DNA from: Phoebastria nigripes
Lineage: Eukaryota > Chordata > Aves > Procellariiformes > Diomedeidae
Direction of reading: 5' to 3'
Length of the DNA stretch: 64,000 nt
Assembly (NCBI GenBank): GCA_035582835.1
Contig: JAYKAV010003143.1
Coordinates: 2,605,673 to 2,669,672, forward strand
In this document: piece by piece, positions 25,614-39,237 of the stretch
Layout: each line of letters starts with the position of its first letter
Position numbering within the stretch: position 1 is the first letter of the stretch
Position numbers and translations under genes: made by a program
Notes under the pieces: generated by a model
The model's database searches: none
Seen by the model: the letters and a program-made list of their open reading frames with translations, nothing else
What the model was told of the DNA's origin: nothing

Positions 25614-26543
25614 ATGAAGAAGTTTGTTTCCAAACCCATGCTTTGTGCCCCAATCTCCTGTCTAGCAGCAGGCTGTTCATGCCTGCGCCTTGGGAAGCTC
25701 CCCGACTTCAGATGCAGCACAAGCAGCCCCAGACAATCCCAGCCAGGACAGCTAACACTGGTCTTTTCATTTCACAGAGCCAACATACAGCAACCTGCAC
25801 GAAGAAATAAACGCCAAAGCAAGACGCACTGTCCAGCATACGCAATTTGTAATATTCTTTTTGCTAGCACATATGTAAAGGAATTTTGTTGCCAGTCAAC
25901 TTCCCATCCCAACTCTGACCCCTCGCAAGCCATAAATTGTGATTCTTTACCAGAATCGGTGACAATTACACTGCTTCCCACACCCTCACTCCAGAGGCTT
26001 AATCATGATGAATGGAGCAGGCAGAGCACGGAGCGGCCCGGCCCAGGGCAGGCCCAGGTTCACCCGTGTCAGCCAGCCGCCGCCTCACAGCGCTGCGGGC
26101 ATGGCCAAGTGTCACACGCTTGCCGTCATTCTCCATGCATGGGGATTTCAGCCCCTTCGCTCATGAGCATCCCCCCCCCCAGCCCTTACGTTCTCCAGCT
26201 CTCACTTCTTGCTGCCTGTCCTCTTACAACAATTTCTGCTATTTCTCCTGGAAATCCCACTGTTACCGCTGTACCTGAGAGTTTTGGACAGTCACAGCCC
26301 ACAGCAAAGACCCTCCTCATTTCCTCTTGCTTTTCTTCTGCAACAGAAGCTGCGTTCAGGGCATTTTGTGTTCTTGCAGTACACAGTCTTCCAAAGTCCT
26401 TGCCTCCTTCTCAGAAGATAGATGAAGGCAGACTCAGAAAGATGAAGGGAAGGGGTGAAAACGTCATTCTTAAACCTATAAGAAGTTTATTTAAAAAAAA
26501 CAAACACCCCCCCCAAAACCCAAAAAGGTTTTCTAAAGACTAA
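25614..26543 (+). other. Unrecognised 309-codon open reading frame upstream of FGF2
   Basis: This is the longest plus-strand open frame in the window. Its first ATG has an A at -3, a fair initiation context. It lies about 400 bases outside the FGF2 CpG island, on the strand opposite to FGF2, so it could belong to a divergent transcript. The predicted product is rich in Ser, Pro and Gln, has no domain, signal peptide or membrane segment that I recognise, and ends in a basic Lys/Pro tail. A run of C bases (26170-26179) within the frame makes it sensitive to homopolymer error. It may well be chance or a long non-coding RNA. Confidence 0.15.
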
Positions 26544-27779
26544 ACATCCATAGTTTCACTCAACCATTTCTGTAACTCTGTCTTCCCCTGCACACACAGC
26601 AGGCCATTCACAGCTCTCACATATCAAACCCTGAGCACTGCCCTGGGAAATCACATTTCAGCATCGCACAGGTCAGCGCTCCATCTTCTGGGAAGAGGGA
26701 GATGGCCGGCAGGGCAGGCCCAAGCCCGTGTGCCCTGGGAGCACCCCGCAGGAGCGCAGCCTTGGCTGGCTGGAAGCCCTGCCACCGAGCTGCCAGCAGC
26801 TTAAACACCATGTTTCACAGGACGGGGCTCTGGTATTTCTGAGAGTCTTCTGAGCCCTGGCCCCCATGACGGGGCCCAACCCAGTGGTGGCGGGGTGGGT
26901 AAGGTAAGCAGCTCAAATTCCTTATCAAATGAGCCTTTTAAAAACTTGTGCAGCTGTAAGTGGCTACCAGTAAAATTATGGGGCTTGAGAGCTCTTTAGA
27001 AGCTTGTCATTGGGGCTTTTATCTGCGGGGCCTAGAAATAAAAGACACAGAGCTAAAATGGAAGGTCATATTCCCCATATCTGCACTCACCTCAAGATCT
27101 GCCAATTTTTTTTTTATATATATATTTTCCTTTCTTTCTTCAAATGGAAAACAGACCAGTTTTTATTTTCTCCATTCTACTTTCTTCTGCACTCCAACCT
27201 CTTAATGCGGTAATGTTCCTCTTGACATTGACTAAAGCAATTTTGGCAGTAGCATTTTCCTTTCTTGTGGCCCCAACCACGTTATCCCTACCACCACCCT
27301 CCTTCCTCAACTCAGATCTTGCGCACAATTACACCCATGCAGCTAGTTCTCCTCCACCCAAACCATTAATTATCCCTGCTTCCAACCCCCTTCATAAGCC
27401 TTCTCTTGGCCTGCTTAAAGCATACTTCATGTTAAAATGCCTTAAATCCTACCTTCCTTCTACTTCAAAAATAAATCTGAGATCTATTCTCTAACCTGTT
27501 CCATTTCTCTAAATTACCTACCTTTTTGTGTTTGTCTTGTATTGTAACCAGCTNAGATTTGTTAATAGCTTACCTCTTAGAGAGAAAAACCTGTTTTATC
27601 CAGTGCTGCTCTCATACTTAGGGGTCATACTGAACACAAGGCACTACATAAACACNACAGACACCCCATTCCTACAGTAGATAACTGTGGGCCATCTGTA
27701 TATCCACATATTGCTTTTATTCGATATATAATACTTAAATTTCTAGAGACCCTCAGTAGCATCATACTCGGAACACCTG

Positions 27780-27815
27780 AAAAAAAAAACAAAAACAAAA
27801 ACAACAAAAAAAAAC
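27780..27815. repeat. A-rich (AAAAAC)n-like tract
   Basis: A-runs interspersed with single C bases form an imperfect simple repeat. It is intergenic. Confidence 0.85.
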
Positions 27816-29133
27816 CACCACAACCAAACCTAAATTATATTGTTAGTCTGGTTACAGAAAAACCTTGAAAAACGCAAGAGTAATTTTTGACATATTTCAG
27901 ATTAGGAGTAACAAACTCCACCAGCTCCATGAGTTTTTAATTTTTAATCCAAAGTGCAAGAATCCAGTCTACAACTTTCTCAGACTTTGCAGCAGTTAAT
28001 ACTACAAATCCTGCCATGCGACAACCCCAGAAAATTTTAATCCCCTTTCATGGAAGCTGCTTTTAGAGGAGTTTCAGCCATATGTCCTTGACAGTTTGCT
28101 AGGACTACGTCTCCACAGTGTGTTTGGTCACACAGGTGAGATGGTGTTTGAAAGGCATGCTAAATTAATCTGCAGAAGACCTGATTTACTATAAAATTAA
28201 AACAAAACAAAAAAAGCCCTCACTTTTGAAAAGCAATTAAAACTACAGGAAAGCAAAGGCACACAGGAACACCTCAGCTCATCCATCTTCCCACCATTAA
28301 GACATATCAGCAGGTGGTTTGTATCAACATGGCAGCGGGAAATGCTTCCAACTATTAGAGATGTTAATATCAGCCCCAGGCCTCCAGTCCATCACAGCAC
28401 TTCTTGATTCTCTAGGTTTCTTGGCTTCCCAATCCCTCTCTTTGGTGCATATCCAAGTAACGATTAGCCAAAAAGAGATGGATAAACTGTGTCTCTCAAG
28501 TTTTTCCTGTATTGTCTAGCACTCAGCTAGCAGTGGAAAAAGCATCCCTCACTTCACCAGCACGTAATCGATNCTGAATGCCTCCTGCCAAATTCTCAGA
28601 CATTCACTTGTCAAAGGCAACGTCCTCCGCAGAGTTCGACACTCACGGCCAAATCTTCTGTAACCGTCTTTGACTTCAGTGTTACACTAGTACACGGTCT
28701 AGCCCTTGGTTTATAGGAACGCAGGAGCTGTCAGACAGCCGGTAACACCCCACCAGGGAATGCCAGGTCTCGGTCGGAGCAGGGAATAGCCTCCATGTCG
28801 TCTGGCCTCACACAGCGCCTCAGTTAGGGTAAGACTCATGCTCTCCAAATCATCAATATGTATCAACGTTATACCACACACCCTCTCCTGAATCTCAAGA
28901 ACGCAGTGATAAGAGACCTTACATACAGCCAAGATCTAGCTAGACTTCTCTGACAGTGGGTTGCAGTTGTTCTAGTTCACTCTTGGTAAATCCTTAGCAT
29001 TAAGGAAGGCTGTTTCTTCCTCCAAATAATCCTGCGGGAAAGAGGGGCTTGCAAAGTGAGAGGAAGGCAATTTGTAGTTCTGGTGTTTTGTGAAGAACAG
29101 AGTTGTACTAGGATCAGAAAGGGGAAAGAGCAT

Positions 29134-29166
29134 TCTCTCTCTCACTCTCTCTCTCTTTCTTTCTTC
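29134..29166. repeat. (CT)n microsatellite, imperfect
   Basis: CT dinucleotides, interrupted by CA and TTT steps, form a pyrimidine-only tract in intergenic DNA. Confidence 0.9.
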
Positions 29167-31174
29167 TAACTTTCTGGATGTTACAATTGTCTGCTCCAGA
29201 TGTCTCCTCCAGCTTAAAAAAATAAATCACAAAGTAAGCATGATGTAGATGGCCCTTGAATAAATCCACCTCAGTGCCCCCTCCAAATGGAGGATAACCT
29301 TAATGTGAGAGAACGGCTTTTGTGCAGGCAGTCCAGGCAGCCATCTGGATAGATGAAATATAGTTAAGTGTCTTAATGTTTTAGTGAATTATTTATGTTT
29401 GAGATAACACACTTCTGGGAAAAAATTACTGCTTAACTTTAAATATATTTCTTTCCTTCAAAGTCTGAGCATGAGTTTAAGAATTCAGTAGCAATTTATT
29501 CCCCAGAATTCTTAGTTCTTTCACCATCAACAGCTGATATTTATATTCTGGGTCAATATTCATATGCTCACTCAGGAGCTTAAATGCATGCTTCAGCTGC
29601 TTTGTATGATGGAAGCATACAGCCACAAATCCATCTATAACAGACTGAATTTTTCTTCTAAATATTAGTTACTATAGAAAGCAGTCTCATTTTTTGCTCA
29701 CCTACTTTTGTAAGTGCAGTTTATGAGAAAAAGTTTCTGTATTTTAAGTATATATGCGTATTATTAAGTGCCCGAGAAAGTCTTCTTGCACAGCCACTTT
29801 TTAAAAAAAATCTGTAACAGAAGTTCAGCTTTTCATTTACCTTTCTGATGACTTTATGACACTTCATCAATAATTCTTTTTTTTATAACAAAAGCTTATT
29901 TCTTCCCTCTTCATCTTTTTTCTGGTACAAATAGTAGAAAGAAATCACATCAACAATAGAAAAAATCTCCTCCCTATTACAAACTTCTTATAGTCTCCAT
30001 TCCAGTTCAGAAGAGTACTTTATTCCTGTAAAGCACCAGTGGACACTTGTTTATGTCTTTCGAAAGTAAAATTTTCTGAATATATGCTTAATCCGAATAT
30101 GACCACAGATGGCCAAAACTTTGTTTTGGGTTGTCTTCACAAATGGTTGATGTTGGAAACAACAGCCCAGGATGGCTGAAGATAAGAGAACTAACAATCC
30201 AGTGAGGCTTAAATTGGAAGTAAATCAAATTTGTTATGGTCCAAAATTATTGCACTTGGAAAAAGAACTGAACTGTCTAGAAGCAGTGACAGCTGTTGCA
30301 GATATAAGAGATACAGTAGTGACCTCAACTTATGAGAAACAAGAAATAGTGTTCTAAGTACAAATATTTATGGAGGTTAGAGTTCAGAATTAGCAAAACC
30401 ACCACTCTCCCTCTCTCTAATGTATACACAAACACATATACACACTCTCTCTCTGTATCCACATTATATAGAGTAATACATATAAATTAGCAAAATTACT
30501 CCAGGCTAAGAAAATAAACAATGTCAATATAAAGATTGATAATATTCATGAAAAAAAGACAATTTTAAAAGATACTGTGAAATCAAACATCGTGAACTCA
30601 AAGAATTTGAGTTAATATTGGATTTCAAAGAAATCCAAATTTATTAAGGTAAGAGATTCCTTAGGGGGAACAATCATAAAACCACATCTCTTTCTCGCAG
30701 CATTGCATTATAACCATAAGATCATGATTTAGGTATTTATCTCTCCTGATCCCACGCCACGGGAAGGGTAGTTGCTGAAAAGGTCAGTGGTTCAGCTGTC
30801 CTCCCTATCTCCAGGACAGCGGTGGCTGAGCTGCCCCAGCGTGGGCTCTGCGTCAAGGCAGTTTAAAGACCTTTATGTTAAGACAGTAGTCCTGTCAGTT
30901 CTCCCAAAGTAACTTATCCCCTGCTTATGACTCAAGACACATTTCAGTTTCATTACATCACTACAGGGTTAAAGCAGTTGCTCTTGCACTTGCACTTGGA
31001 CACACCTTAAGAGATTATAGGGAGATCTTTTTCCCTATAGTGAGGGGAATAATCAGTGTTTGTGAGGCAGATACAAAAACACAGCCAGTGTCTTCGTTGT
31101 TGTTGTCATTTAAGAAACCCATTAACCCATTTGAACAGAGCACATACAAACACTGAAGAAGCGGATCTTCACAT

Positions 31175-31263
31175 AAACACAGAATAGTTGAGGTTGGAAG
31201 GCACCTCTGGAGATCATCTGGTCCACGCTACCTGCTCAAGCGGGACCATCTGTAGCTGGTTGC
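31175..31263 (-). mobile_element. CR1 LINE fragment, 3' region, antisense
   Basis: The plus strand reads CACAGAATAGTTGAGGTTGG, then AAGGCACCTCTGGAGATC, then ATCTGGTCC and CCTGCTCAAGCGGGACCATC, close to the reverse complement of the avian CR1 3' end. This is the clearer of the two CR1 fragments seen. It is non-coding and truncated at both ends. Its presence supports a bird or other sauropsid source. Confidence 0.88.
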
Positions 31264-33689
31264 AACAAGTCTACTTGCAACAATTCTAACAATTTTCACT
31301 CTGAACGTTTCTACATCAACTACAAACCACTCCAGGTCAAAAATTCTCTCTCACTGTGTTATGCTGCCTAGCAAGTGATGAGGAAATAGTGGATCTGTTG
31401 CAGATTCTTCTTTATCCTCTTTTAAATTAGGTTCTTGTCTTGTAAGGGTCATAAGATTCATAACTTCCATATGGGCTAATTCTGGAGAACGCTAAATTAT
31501 TCACAGGACTGCAGTTGGAAATTAAAACATAGGTGGAGGTGAGGAAAATACTCTTTCCGTTCACTGGTATGTTATAGTACAAGGCCAAACTAACTTCATG
31601 GAGGAATATAGCAACGACAGACTATTCCCAAGGAACAGGAGTTACCACATCATGCAGCTTTCATCATTTCACATTTAAGGGCAAGGAGAGATGAGATCAG
31701 TGAGATGTTACAAAGGAAAGAAAATGTTATTTTACTATATCATGGATTTAGTTTCTAGCAGTTGCTCAACTGAAATCTTGCTCTGCATTATTTCTGTAGA
31801 ATATATTAGCTGGTAGGTAGAAAATAGCAAGAATGAAAAAACAAAACCAAACCCCTCTCTCTTGGTAACAATCTGTACTGATAGTATTCCAGAAGGAATG
31901 TCACAACAACTCTCCCGTTTGTTTTCTCTTTGTTTCAGGACGGTTTCCATGGATCCCCAAACCTAGGCCCCACTGAAGGGCTCCCCAGAGCATAACGCCA
32001 TGTAGCGGCAGGTCACAGACCAAGCATCACATGCAGAACACAAACAGAATTCCAGTAGCACAGTCAACACATTAAACCTCTTGCAAATACAGTTTACTGT
32101 TCAGGATATCAGCACACTAGTATTTGAGGAAAGAGAGACAGGCCCTGGAATGCTATTAGAACTGCAAATAAATTATGCTGTCCCTTGTGCTGTATTAGCT
32201 TTTAGTTCTAGGGAGGGAGAACTATCCCAAATGAGTTTGAGGCAGCATTTAGTGCTAGGGTGGATATAATTATTATTGCTCCACCACACCCCAATGCACC
32301 CATCCATGCAACGACTAGCTTAGGTGAAACGCTTTCTGCAATTCTCCCCTTTCTCAGCTATGAAATCATTCCTATACGTCTTTAAGTTTACCATTACTGC
32401 ACACGAACCTACACCTCCTACAATATCTGAAGTTACAAGTACTGTAAGTGCAACTTAAGCCAACTGGCTCTTGTGAAATCTTGTTTGTTTCTTGGAGAGA
32501 CACTTAGCGCATTTCTTTGTGGTAGTTTAAAAAACTAATCTGCTGTCCACATGCCAAAACAGAATTTGTCATCTGCCAAAAAACGACTTTCCCAACACTG
32601 TCCAGGCTATTATCTCAAACCTGACCTGCAATAATTAACTTCCAAGCATCTGGGAGGTTAAATTGCTCAGTGATCTGTCTTTTTCTATGCAAAAGCAATA
32701 CTCATTACATGAGAATCACTATTTAGTTTACATTCATTTTTCCCCTCAGGAAAAATTAGAGAATGAATGCCTGCATAAACCACTCTGTTACACCCTCATT
32801 AGTTTTATCAAATGCAGTCTTCCACCAAGCACTTGATGGAAATTTTGTGAGAATATGCCCATCTTTGAAAGCAACCTGAAGAGCGAAAAGGGTTCATATG
32901 TTGCTATATAGTCCTTATCCCAGTGATAGTAAATTGATGTACAAATGGATTTTGCATTTTCATTCCTAATCAAATATCTATGTAAAGATATCACTGCTTA
33001 CAGACATGACAGCAGATAATCTGGAAAGTGGTAGGAGAAGGACCCGCTCGTACTTCACTGGTTGCATGTTGTTTTTCCTGTAGAAGCTGTATTGCCGGGC
33101 CAAAGAACCACCAGCGAACGCTAGAAGAGGAAGTTTGCTCTGACATTAATGTGGCCAGCTACCGACCTCTGCCTTGTTCATTTGCCAGCCATGAATTCCA
33201 GCCATTTCGTACTTCAGATGGCGTTTGGGAAAACTTCTCTACAGATCCCTGTAACATTACGACGACATGCAAGAAAAGCTAGCTTAAAGAGAATGCTGAA
33301 GGTGCAAACTCCAAGCAACAGAGAGTTAAGGGTGAAAAGCAAGAGTTACAGGTGCCATTACCTGCCTGAATGTTTGCTCTGAAGCCTTAGTGGTCTGTTA
33401 ATGTTGTTAATCTAAAACTCACAAATTCTCTACTGATACCCTAAGGGGGTTATCAGCTGATAATGGACAGAAAGCTGGACCCACTAGCTTTGCCACAGGC
33501 CACAATTACTCTGTGACATTAACAGTAAGAGGTTGTCCCCCATGACATTGAGCAGCAGTAGTAGGGGTCAACGTATACATGTTATCAGTGGATTTCACAG
33601 TCTTCTGACAGCAGACGACGGGAAAGGCTGTGTAATCTTGCCCAGACCCAGGAATGAAAACCAGGAGGACACTGAAATAGGCACAGACT

Positions 33690-34080
33690 CATCTTCCTTT
33701 CTCTCGTCTGCCCCACCCTCCACCCCCAGCCTGTCTCGTCTCCTCATCCTTTGTCCCCACCCTGTTCCTTTCCCTTCCCCTGCTGTCAGGCGCAGGTTTC
33801 TAGCCTGTTTCTAAATCTTTCCTCAGCTCCTCATGCCAAGCTCTGTCCTCTGGACTACTTTTCCTTTGTATCTCACTATGGCTCCTAGCCATGCGCTCCA
33901 TAGCTGGATTTCCTGTCCCCACTTCCTCTTAATCCCTGCCTCCTTTCTTGAAGTTCAAGGCCCATGTTCTCATTCCCCAGCCAATCCTCATAACCCTGTA
34001 GCTTAGCTTTTCCATAGACTTTTAAATTTTCCTTTCCCCTAGCACCTTCCCTCCTCACAGTAGTTCCCAACTCCCCATTT
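33690..34080. repeat. Pyrimidine-rich low-complexity block
   Basis: The plus strand is strongly enriched in C and T over roughly 400 bases, with many CCTCC, CCTTCC and TCCCC words, although it is not a clean tandem repeat. I see no gene in it. The minus strand is correspondingly purine-rich. Confidence 0.5.
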
Positions 34081-34869
34081 CACTCTCCGTGCAGGGCAGT
34101 AGCCTCCGGTCCCATCAGATTGCCCATCACCATCACGCTGGCACGCCTGCCTATGTACGACAGGTAATGCTGGACAATCTCTAGCCAGCTCTGCTGGGAG
34201 CCCTGCTCCTCAGGCCACCCCTCAGCCCTTGCTTCCCAGCACAAACCAGCCCAGGGGCCCCAACACTGCCCCACGCTGTCACATCACTTCAGGCCCCGCT
34301 GTCCCCAGAACGTGAAGGAGGGGGCAGAGGAAAAGGGAGGCTGTTTTGCCCTGCTTGCTACCTCCCTTTCAACTACTCTCCAGCCCTTTGGTATAGAAGT
34401 TCTAATCGAGGCTATTCTGAAGTGTCTGGGCAAGTTTAATGGTAATAACAAAATCAGTCACAAGGCTTCCTCTAAAATTTTGTGGAACTAGACGAAATTT
34501 TAACTGATCAGTTTCAAGCTCACATGAACTCATTTCTGACAAAAAGGTTGAAAAACTGAAACTCATACAACTCTAATCACAAAACTCTTATTACAAAATG
34601 CTTCATTCTTCTTTGAAGAAGATACTATTGCATAGATGACCTCAGCAACTGCAACCAATCAAACTCGTACATTGTCTAGGAGTGCTTCACTGCGGGGAAA
34701 AATAACAAAAATATATGTGGCTAACTTTATTGCCATAAATATTAAGGGCTTTCATTCTGACTAATTGCACACCTTGAGTCACTTCACTGAAGTCAACAAG
34801 TAACTTGTAAAAACAACAAAAAAACTCAGTAAGCAAATAATGATAAAATCCTTTCCCTCAAAGACCAGC

Positions 34870-35250
34870 AAGTCAAATTCATTGCAATTAATGATATTAA
34901 TGAATTAAACGAAAACAAGGTGGCCAGCTAGCATTTTTAGTGCCTATGTTTGTGTGCATATATTATACACGCAAGGATGCATACAACTGAGTGCTCAGAA
35001 GTCTATTTTGTAAAATTCACTGGGCATCCTGGCCAAGATGAATGCTGGATTTTAGCTGTTATTTCCATTCATAATTGAATTGCAGTTTTTCAGACAGAAT
35101 AATCTCAGAGTTTTCGTATTAAAATGACAGCTGTTTATGAATCAATTTATGGGCTTTGTCATCTAATGATTCATTTATTTTAAAAAGACCAAATTATTAT
35201 TGATGATTCCTTTCATTGGGTTACACATCACATTTTATGTCAGTTGCTCC
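34870..35250. promoter_or_regulatory. Candidate conserved non-coding element (TAAT-rich)
   Basis: A dense cluster of homeodomain-core TAAT/ATTA words occurs here, for example AATTAATGATATTAATGAAT near 34885-34905 and CATCTAATGATTCATTTATT near 35160-35178. The region has no simple-repeat structure and no coding potential. This texture is typical of vertebrate developmental enhancers, but conservation cannot be judged from one sequence, so this is a hypothesis. Confidence 0.25.
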
Positions 35251-36753
35251 TAATATGAAGTTGGGCTTTTCTTTTATTAATTTCTTCCCCATTGTTACAT
35301 TTCCTACTGTTGTTGTTGGAATACAAACAAATAAGGACACTCACCTCAGAGGTATTAGCCTTTTCTTATGACATCAGTGTGTAGGCTGTGCAGAATCGAG
35401 GCATCAGTTAGTCACTCGCACCATCTGTGTGGGCCCGGAGAAAGCAAGATGTAATCTGTCACATGGTGAGCTTTGAACAAAACAGCAACAATCCGCATTC
35501 AGCTGTGCAGATGAAATGGATCCCTTGAGGAGCTTCAGTCTGCCAGAGCATGCGCTTGTGGGTGTCAGCTGCTGGGGGTCAGCTCTTCATAACGCAACGA
35601 GGGAAAACTTTCTGTTTGTCCAGACAAGAATCGGGAGGGTGGTGGCAGTCAGTTCCACAGACTAGAGTTTGCTAGCCAAACTGCGGTGGTATTAAGTAGC
35701 ACTTTAAAATTTCAGAGCCAACATCCTTTCTTGTTTTTACTGACGTAAGAAAATTTGCTCTGGGATGATTTGAATACAAGAAAGGAGAAAGTGATGAAAT
35801 CATTCCTTTTTGGTTTTTACTTCCCACAGGAGTAAACCCATTGTCTTCCCTGGCCTCTCTGAAGCTACCACAATGTTGTTCCTCAAAGCGTGGAAGGCAG
35901 TGGTCTACCATGCAAAGGAAAAGGCTAAATGCATAGTTAGCAGGTCAACAAAAGTCTCCCTGCATAGCAGTGTGCAGGACATGCACAGGATATATCCCCG
36001 GGCTACCTTACCTATTTGGTTGGAATTTATGGTTAACATTACTTTTTGCTCACACCATTCAAATAGCACCTCTCCACTGACTTCTTTGGCAGTCATCTCT
36101 AGATTTTATTTTTAGTGCATACAGATGATAATTACATGAAGGTAGAGCAATATTTTTACCTACAGCACTTGCATGTTCCCGAGAAAAGTATACAAGAGCC
36201 TTGATGGCCCTACATCAAATTACTTCAGCTTGTGCTGAACAGAATTCCTGTAATACGCGTTCTCACTAAATAGGTGTCTTGTCACAATCCCAACCATTAC
36301 AGATGCTGTAAGATGACACCAATGGCATGCCAACTACTTAGTTTTTATGAAGGATATATGTGGAGATGACTTTCAAGGACAATTACTTATTCCAACCTCC
36401 TTTTCGCAGTGGTACCAAGTAGCCTAAAAGGCATTATTAGTTGCTGAACTCTGATACTTATTTTCAGATTAAGAATACGATCTCATGCACAAATTTATTA
36501 TTGAGCATAGTTATTTTTATGGAACATTTTTTTTTTTTCCTAGTGGCTAGTTTCACTACAGAGATACACATGAGCATAAATACTTTTTGCAGCTGTGGCT
36601 GGGAAATGGAGAACAGAACAGAGCAGCAGAGAACTGTGATCTTTAGCAAACAAAAGACTCTGAAATTCTGAGGGAGGAGGAATGCAGCCTGTCTTCTCAT
36701 CCCAACAGTCACCAGAAGGGGAAGACCAAGCTTTCTACTGTATTAGACAGTTT

Positions 36754-36787
36754 AAAAAAAAAAAAAAAAAAAAAAGAGAGAGAGAGG
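36754..36787. repeat. Poly(A) run followed by (GA)n
   Basis: Twenty-two A bases are followed by six GA units, the same A-then-GA arrangement as at 18343-18379. Intergenic. Confidence 0.92.
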
Positions 36788-39200
36788 AAAAAAAAGAAAG
36801 GTGAACCTGCTGAGTACAGTACAAAGACATTTGGTTAGGAAAGCCAGAAAAGAGCCTTTCCTTATGCTTTTTCTGTAAGCACTAGAGACAACCCTTTTCA
36901 CGTTTTGCTGCATCTAATAGTGTGTGCTCTCGTTGTCTGGTTTTTAGGAGAAGTCTCCATGCTCCATAAGGGCAAATAGATGAGACAGTTACAGGTATCA
37001 TAACAAAACTCTCAGGAGCTAGGGGTAAGGACAGCAGGAAGAAGTATATATGGGAAGAAGTGGAAAATGCAATATAAGGAATGAGTTACTGCCAATGCAT
37101 GTTTTCTCCAGAGCCTGTAACAAACATAAAGTTAGGATAATCATCTAACAAAATCTGTGATTTTATTAACAACTAGTTCAACTATTATTTTGAACTAACT
37201 TGATTCCATGTTTAATACAGCCCAGCCAGTGTCAACATGACTGGCAGACACACACAATTAGTGTTTTCATGAGTCAACTGGACCTATTTGGGAGCTCTAT
37301 TTAAAACTTTTTTCAAGCTTAGGGGATGACTGTAATTAAATTCACTTAATTGGAGTTGTTAGCTTGATGACAAGCCTCTTTAAATCACACCTTTTCTGTC
37401 ATTCTTCCTTACACTCTTACCTTCAATACCCTGAGCATAACTTTCTAGAGAAATTAATATTTTAGGGTATCTCCATTTGGCTACCATTTTTAAACAGCTG
37501 ATTCCCAGACAATATCTCCCATGCTCTCCATGTTAATACCAATAAAGCATCTCAGCACTCTAAAACTGGAGTCAATTCAGGCCTCGATCCAAATCCTTTA
37601 AAAATCTATTGGATTCTTTCAACTGATCATGGTAGCCATTGGTTTTAAGACCTTTGAGTTCCCAGTCAGTTCTTGCTAGAAGTCCTGGTCCTATGCATCA
37701 CATATGTGAAACCGCTTGGTTCTAGGACATGCAGTAAGGACAACTGAGTAAAGATGTGACAGAAATACTGATGAAGTGATTTGCTTAAAAAAAAAAAAGC
37801 AGCATAATTTGTAGCTTTATCCAGTTATTTTTTAAGCCATTGTACTTAGCAGATGGAAGTAATCTTTCTGAAAAGAGGAAGAAAAAGATGCCCATGAAAT
37901 TTTATGAAGGGGTGAACAAACGCATTTTGGCTGCCACACACCACCAAATTCCTAGTGGTCTAGGAAAAAAGCTGCAACATGCATGTTACTCTATCACGTG
38001 TTAGGAGGTGACAGAGGTGAATAGTTTTGGTTGTTAAAATTAGTAAAGCAGGCTACCTTTGTTCTTCCATTCACATACAAAATAGATCAGCACTGAACAG
38101 TCTCTAACTATTTTTATTTCAGTCTCTTTATGTCAACTTTGTGTACTGTCTTTAAAAAAAAAGATTAGCATATATTATGATGTTTGGTTTACTACCCTGG
38201 GGGATATTTGAAAACACAATTACATTACCTCTCAGACACAAAGCTTTTTTCCAGGATGATTACATGCAAGAAAGGCAAATCATGCTGTAAGCAATGAGAT
38301 GAAAAGACTGTAACAAACTATATGCAATTAGCTTAGTAGACTAGATGGAATTGGCCAGAATTCAGATGTAGTACAAATGAGTATAAACAAAGGAGTTGCA
38401 TTTGCTTACCTCATGTCTGAATTTGATCTATTGATCTTAGCGTATGAAAAGCAGTGGTACTGGGAGTAATTTAGTTGTAATTCCTGCTCTGTTGTAGTTA
38501 ACTAAACTGTCATTGACTTCAACCTGCAGAAGATCAAGTTCAGGATGGTTAAGAATTTCCCCACTTTTAAAAGCATTATCTTCAACACATTACAAAGCAG
38601 AGGCAGGGCATAGAGGTCTGATCCCAACTGCCTTTAAAAGAAAAAACAAGTATCAATAAGACCTTTGCTATGAAACTTCAGTGGAATCAGGATTAAGGTT
38701 CTAGGCCACAAGAGAAAAATCACGTGTAATAAAGTAACACTGTACTGTTCCAGACTAGCGTAAGAAAATTCTACTATAGTGTGCTTCTGGTGTTTTAAGA
38801 CAGACCGACCAAAACTTGTTGAAAAAAAAATCCTTACAAATGTGTAGGAATATAAAACAGCATTCAGAATGAGCACAACTCAGAGGAGGGTTACACATAG
38901 CAAACAAATGATGTTCATGTTGAAATGCATGAGATGTGCTTTCTCTCACTGCAACACATGCTTTATGATTTTCACATCAATCTGTTCTCACTAGAAGTGA
39001 CTCCATCTTCACTGGCCATAAAGTATAATCTCACGACATTACTTTTTAAGGCAAATAATTTGTTAGAAGGAAGAAAAGAATAACTGTTCTTAGATATAGT
39101 ACCTTAGATGTAGGTATTGCTAAACCTTTCTCAGGATGCAGCTGCCATTTGCATGGCAATTGTACCACTCTATAGGTTAGGGTAAAGATACAGCCCTAAC

Positions 39201-39203
<3 letters not shown>

Positions 39204-39237
<34 letters not shown>

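Larger units (their letters stand above)
25201..39203. other. FGF2-BBS12 intergenic region, left part
   Basis: No gene was recognised here. Contents are a 309-codon ORF of unknown meaning just upstream of the FGF2 island (25614-26543), an A-rich tract (27780-27815), a CT microsatellite near 29.13 kb, a CR1 fragment near 31.2 kb, a pyrimidine-rich block at about 33690-34080, AT-rich blocks rich in TAAT motifs near 34.87-35.25 kb and 37.13-37.4 kb, and an A/GA repeat near 36.76 kb. Confidence 0.75.

Noticed and set aside
30172..30357. 61-codon frame with a good initiation context (MAEDKRTNNP...)
   Set aside because: Short, no family recognised, no splice or promoter context. Not enough to call a gene.
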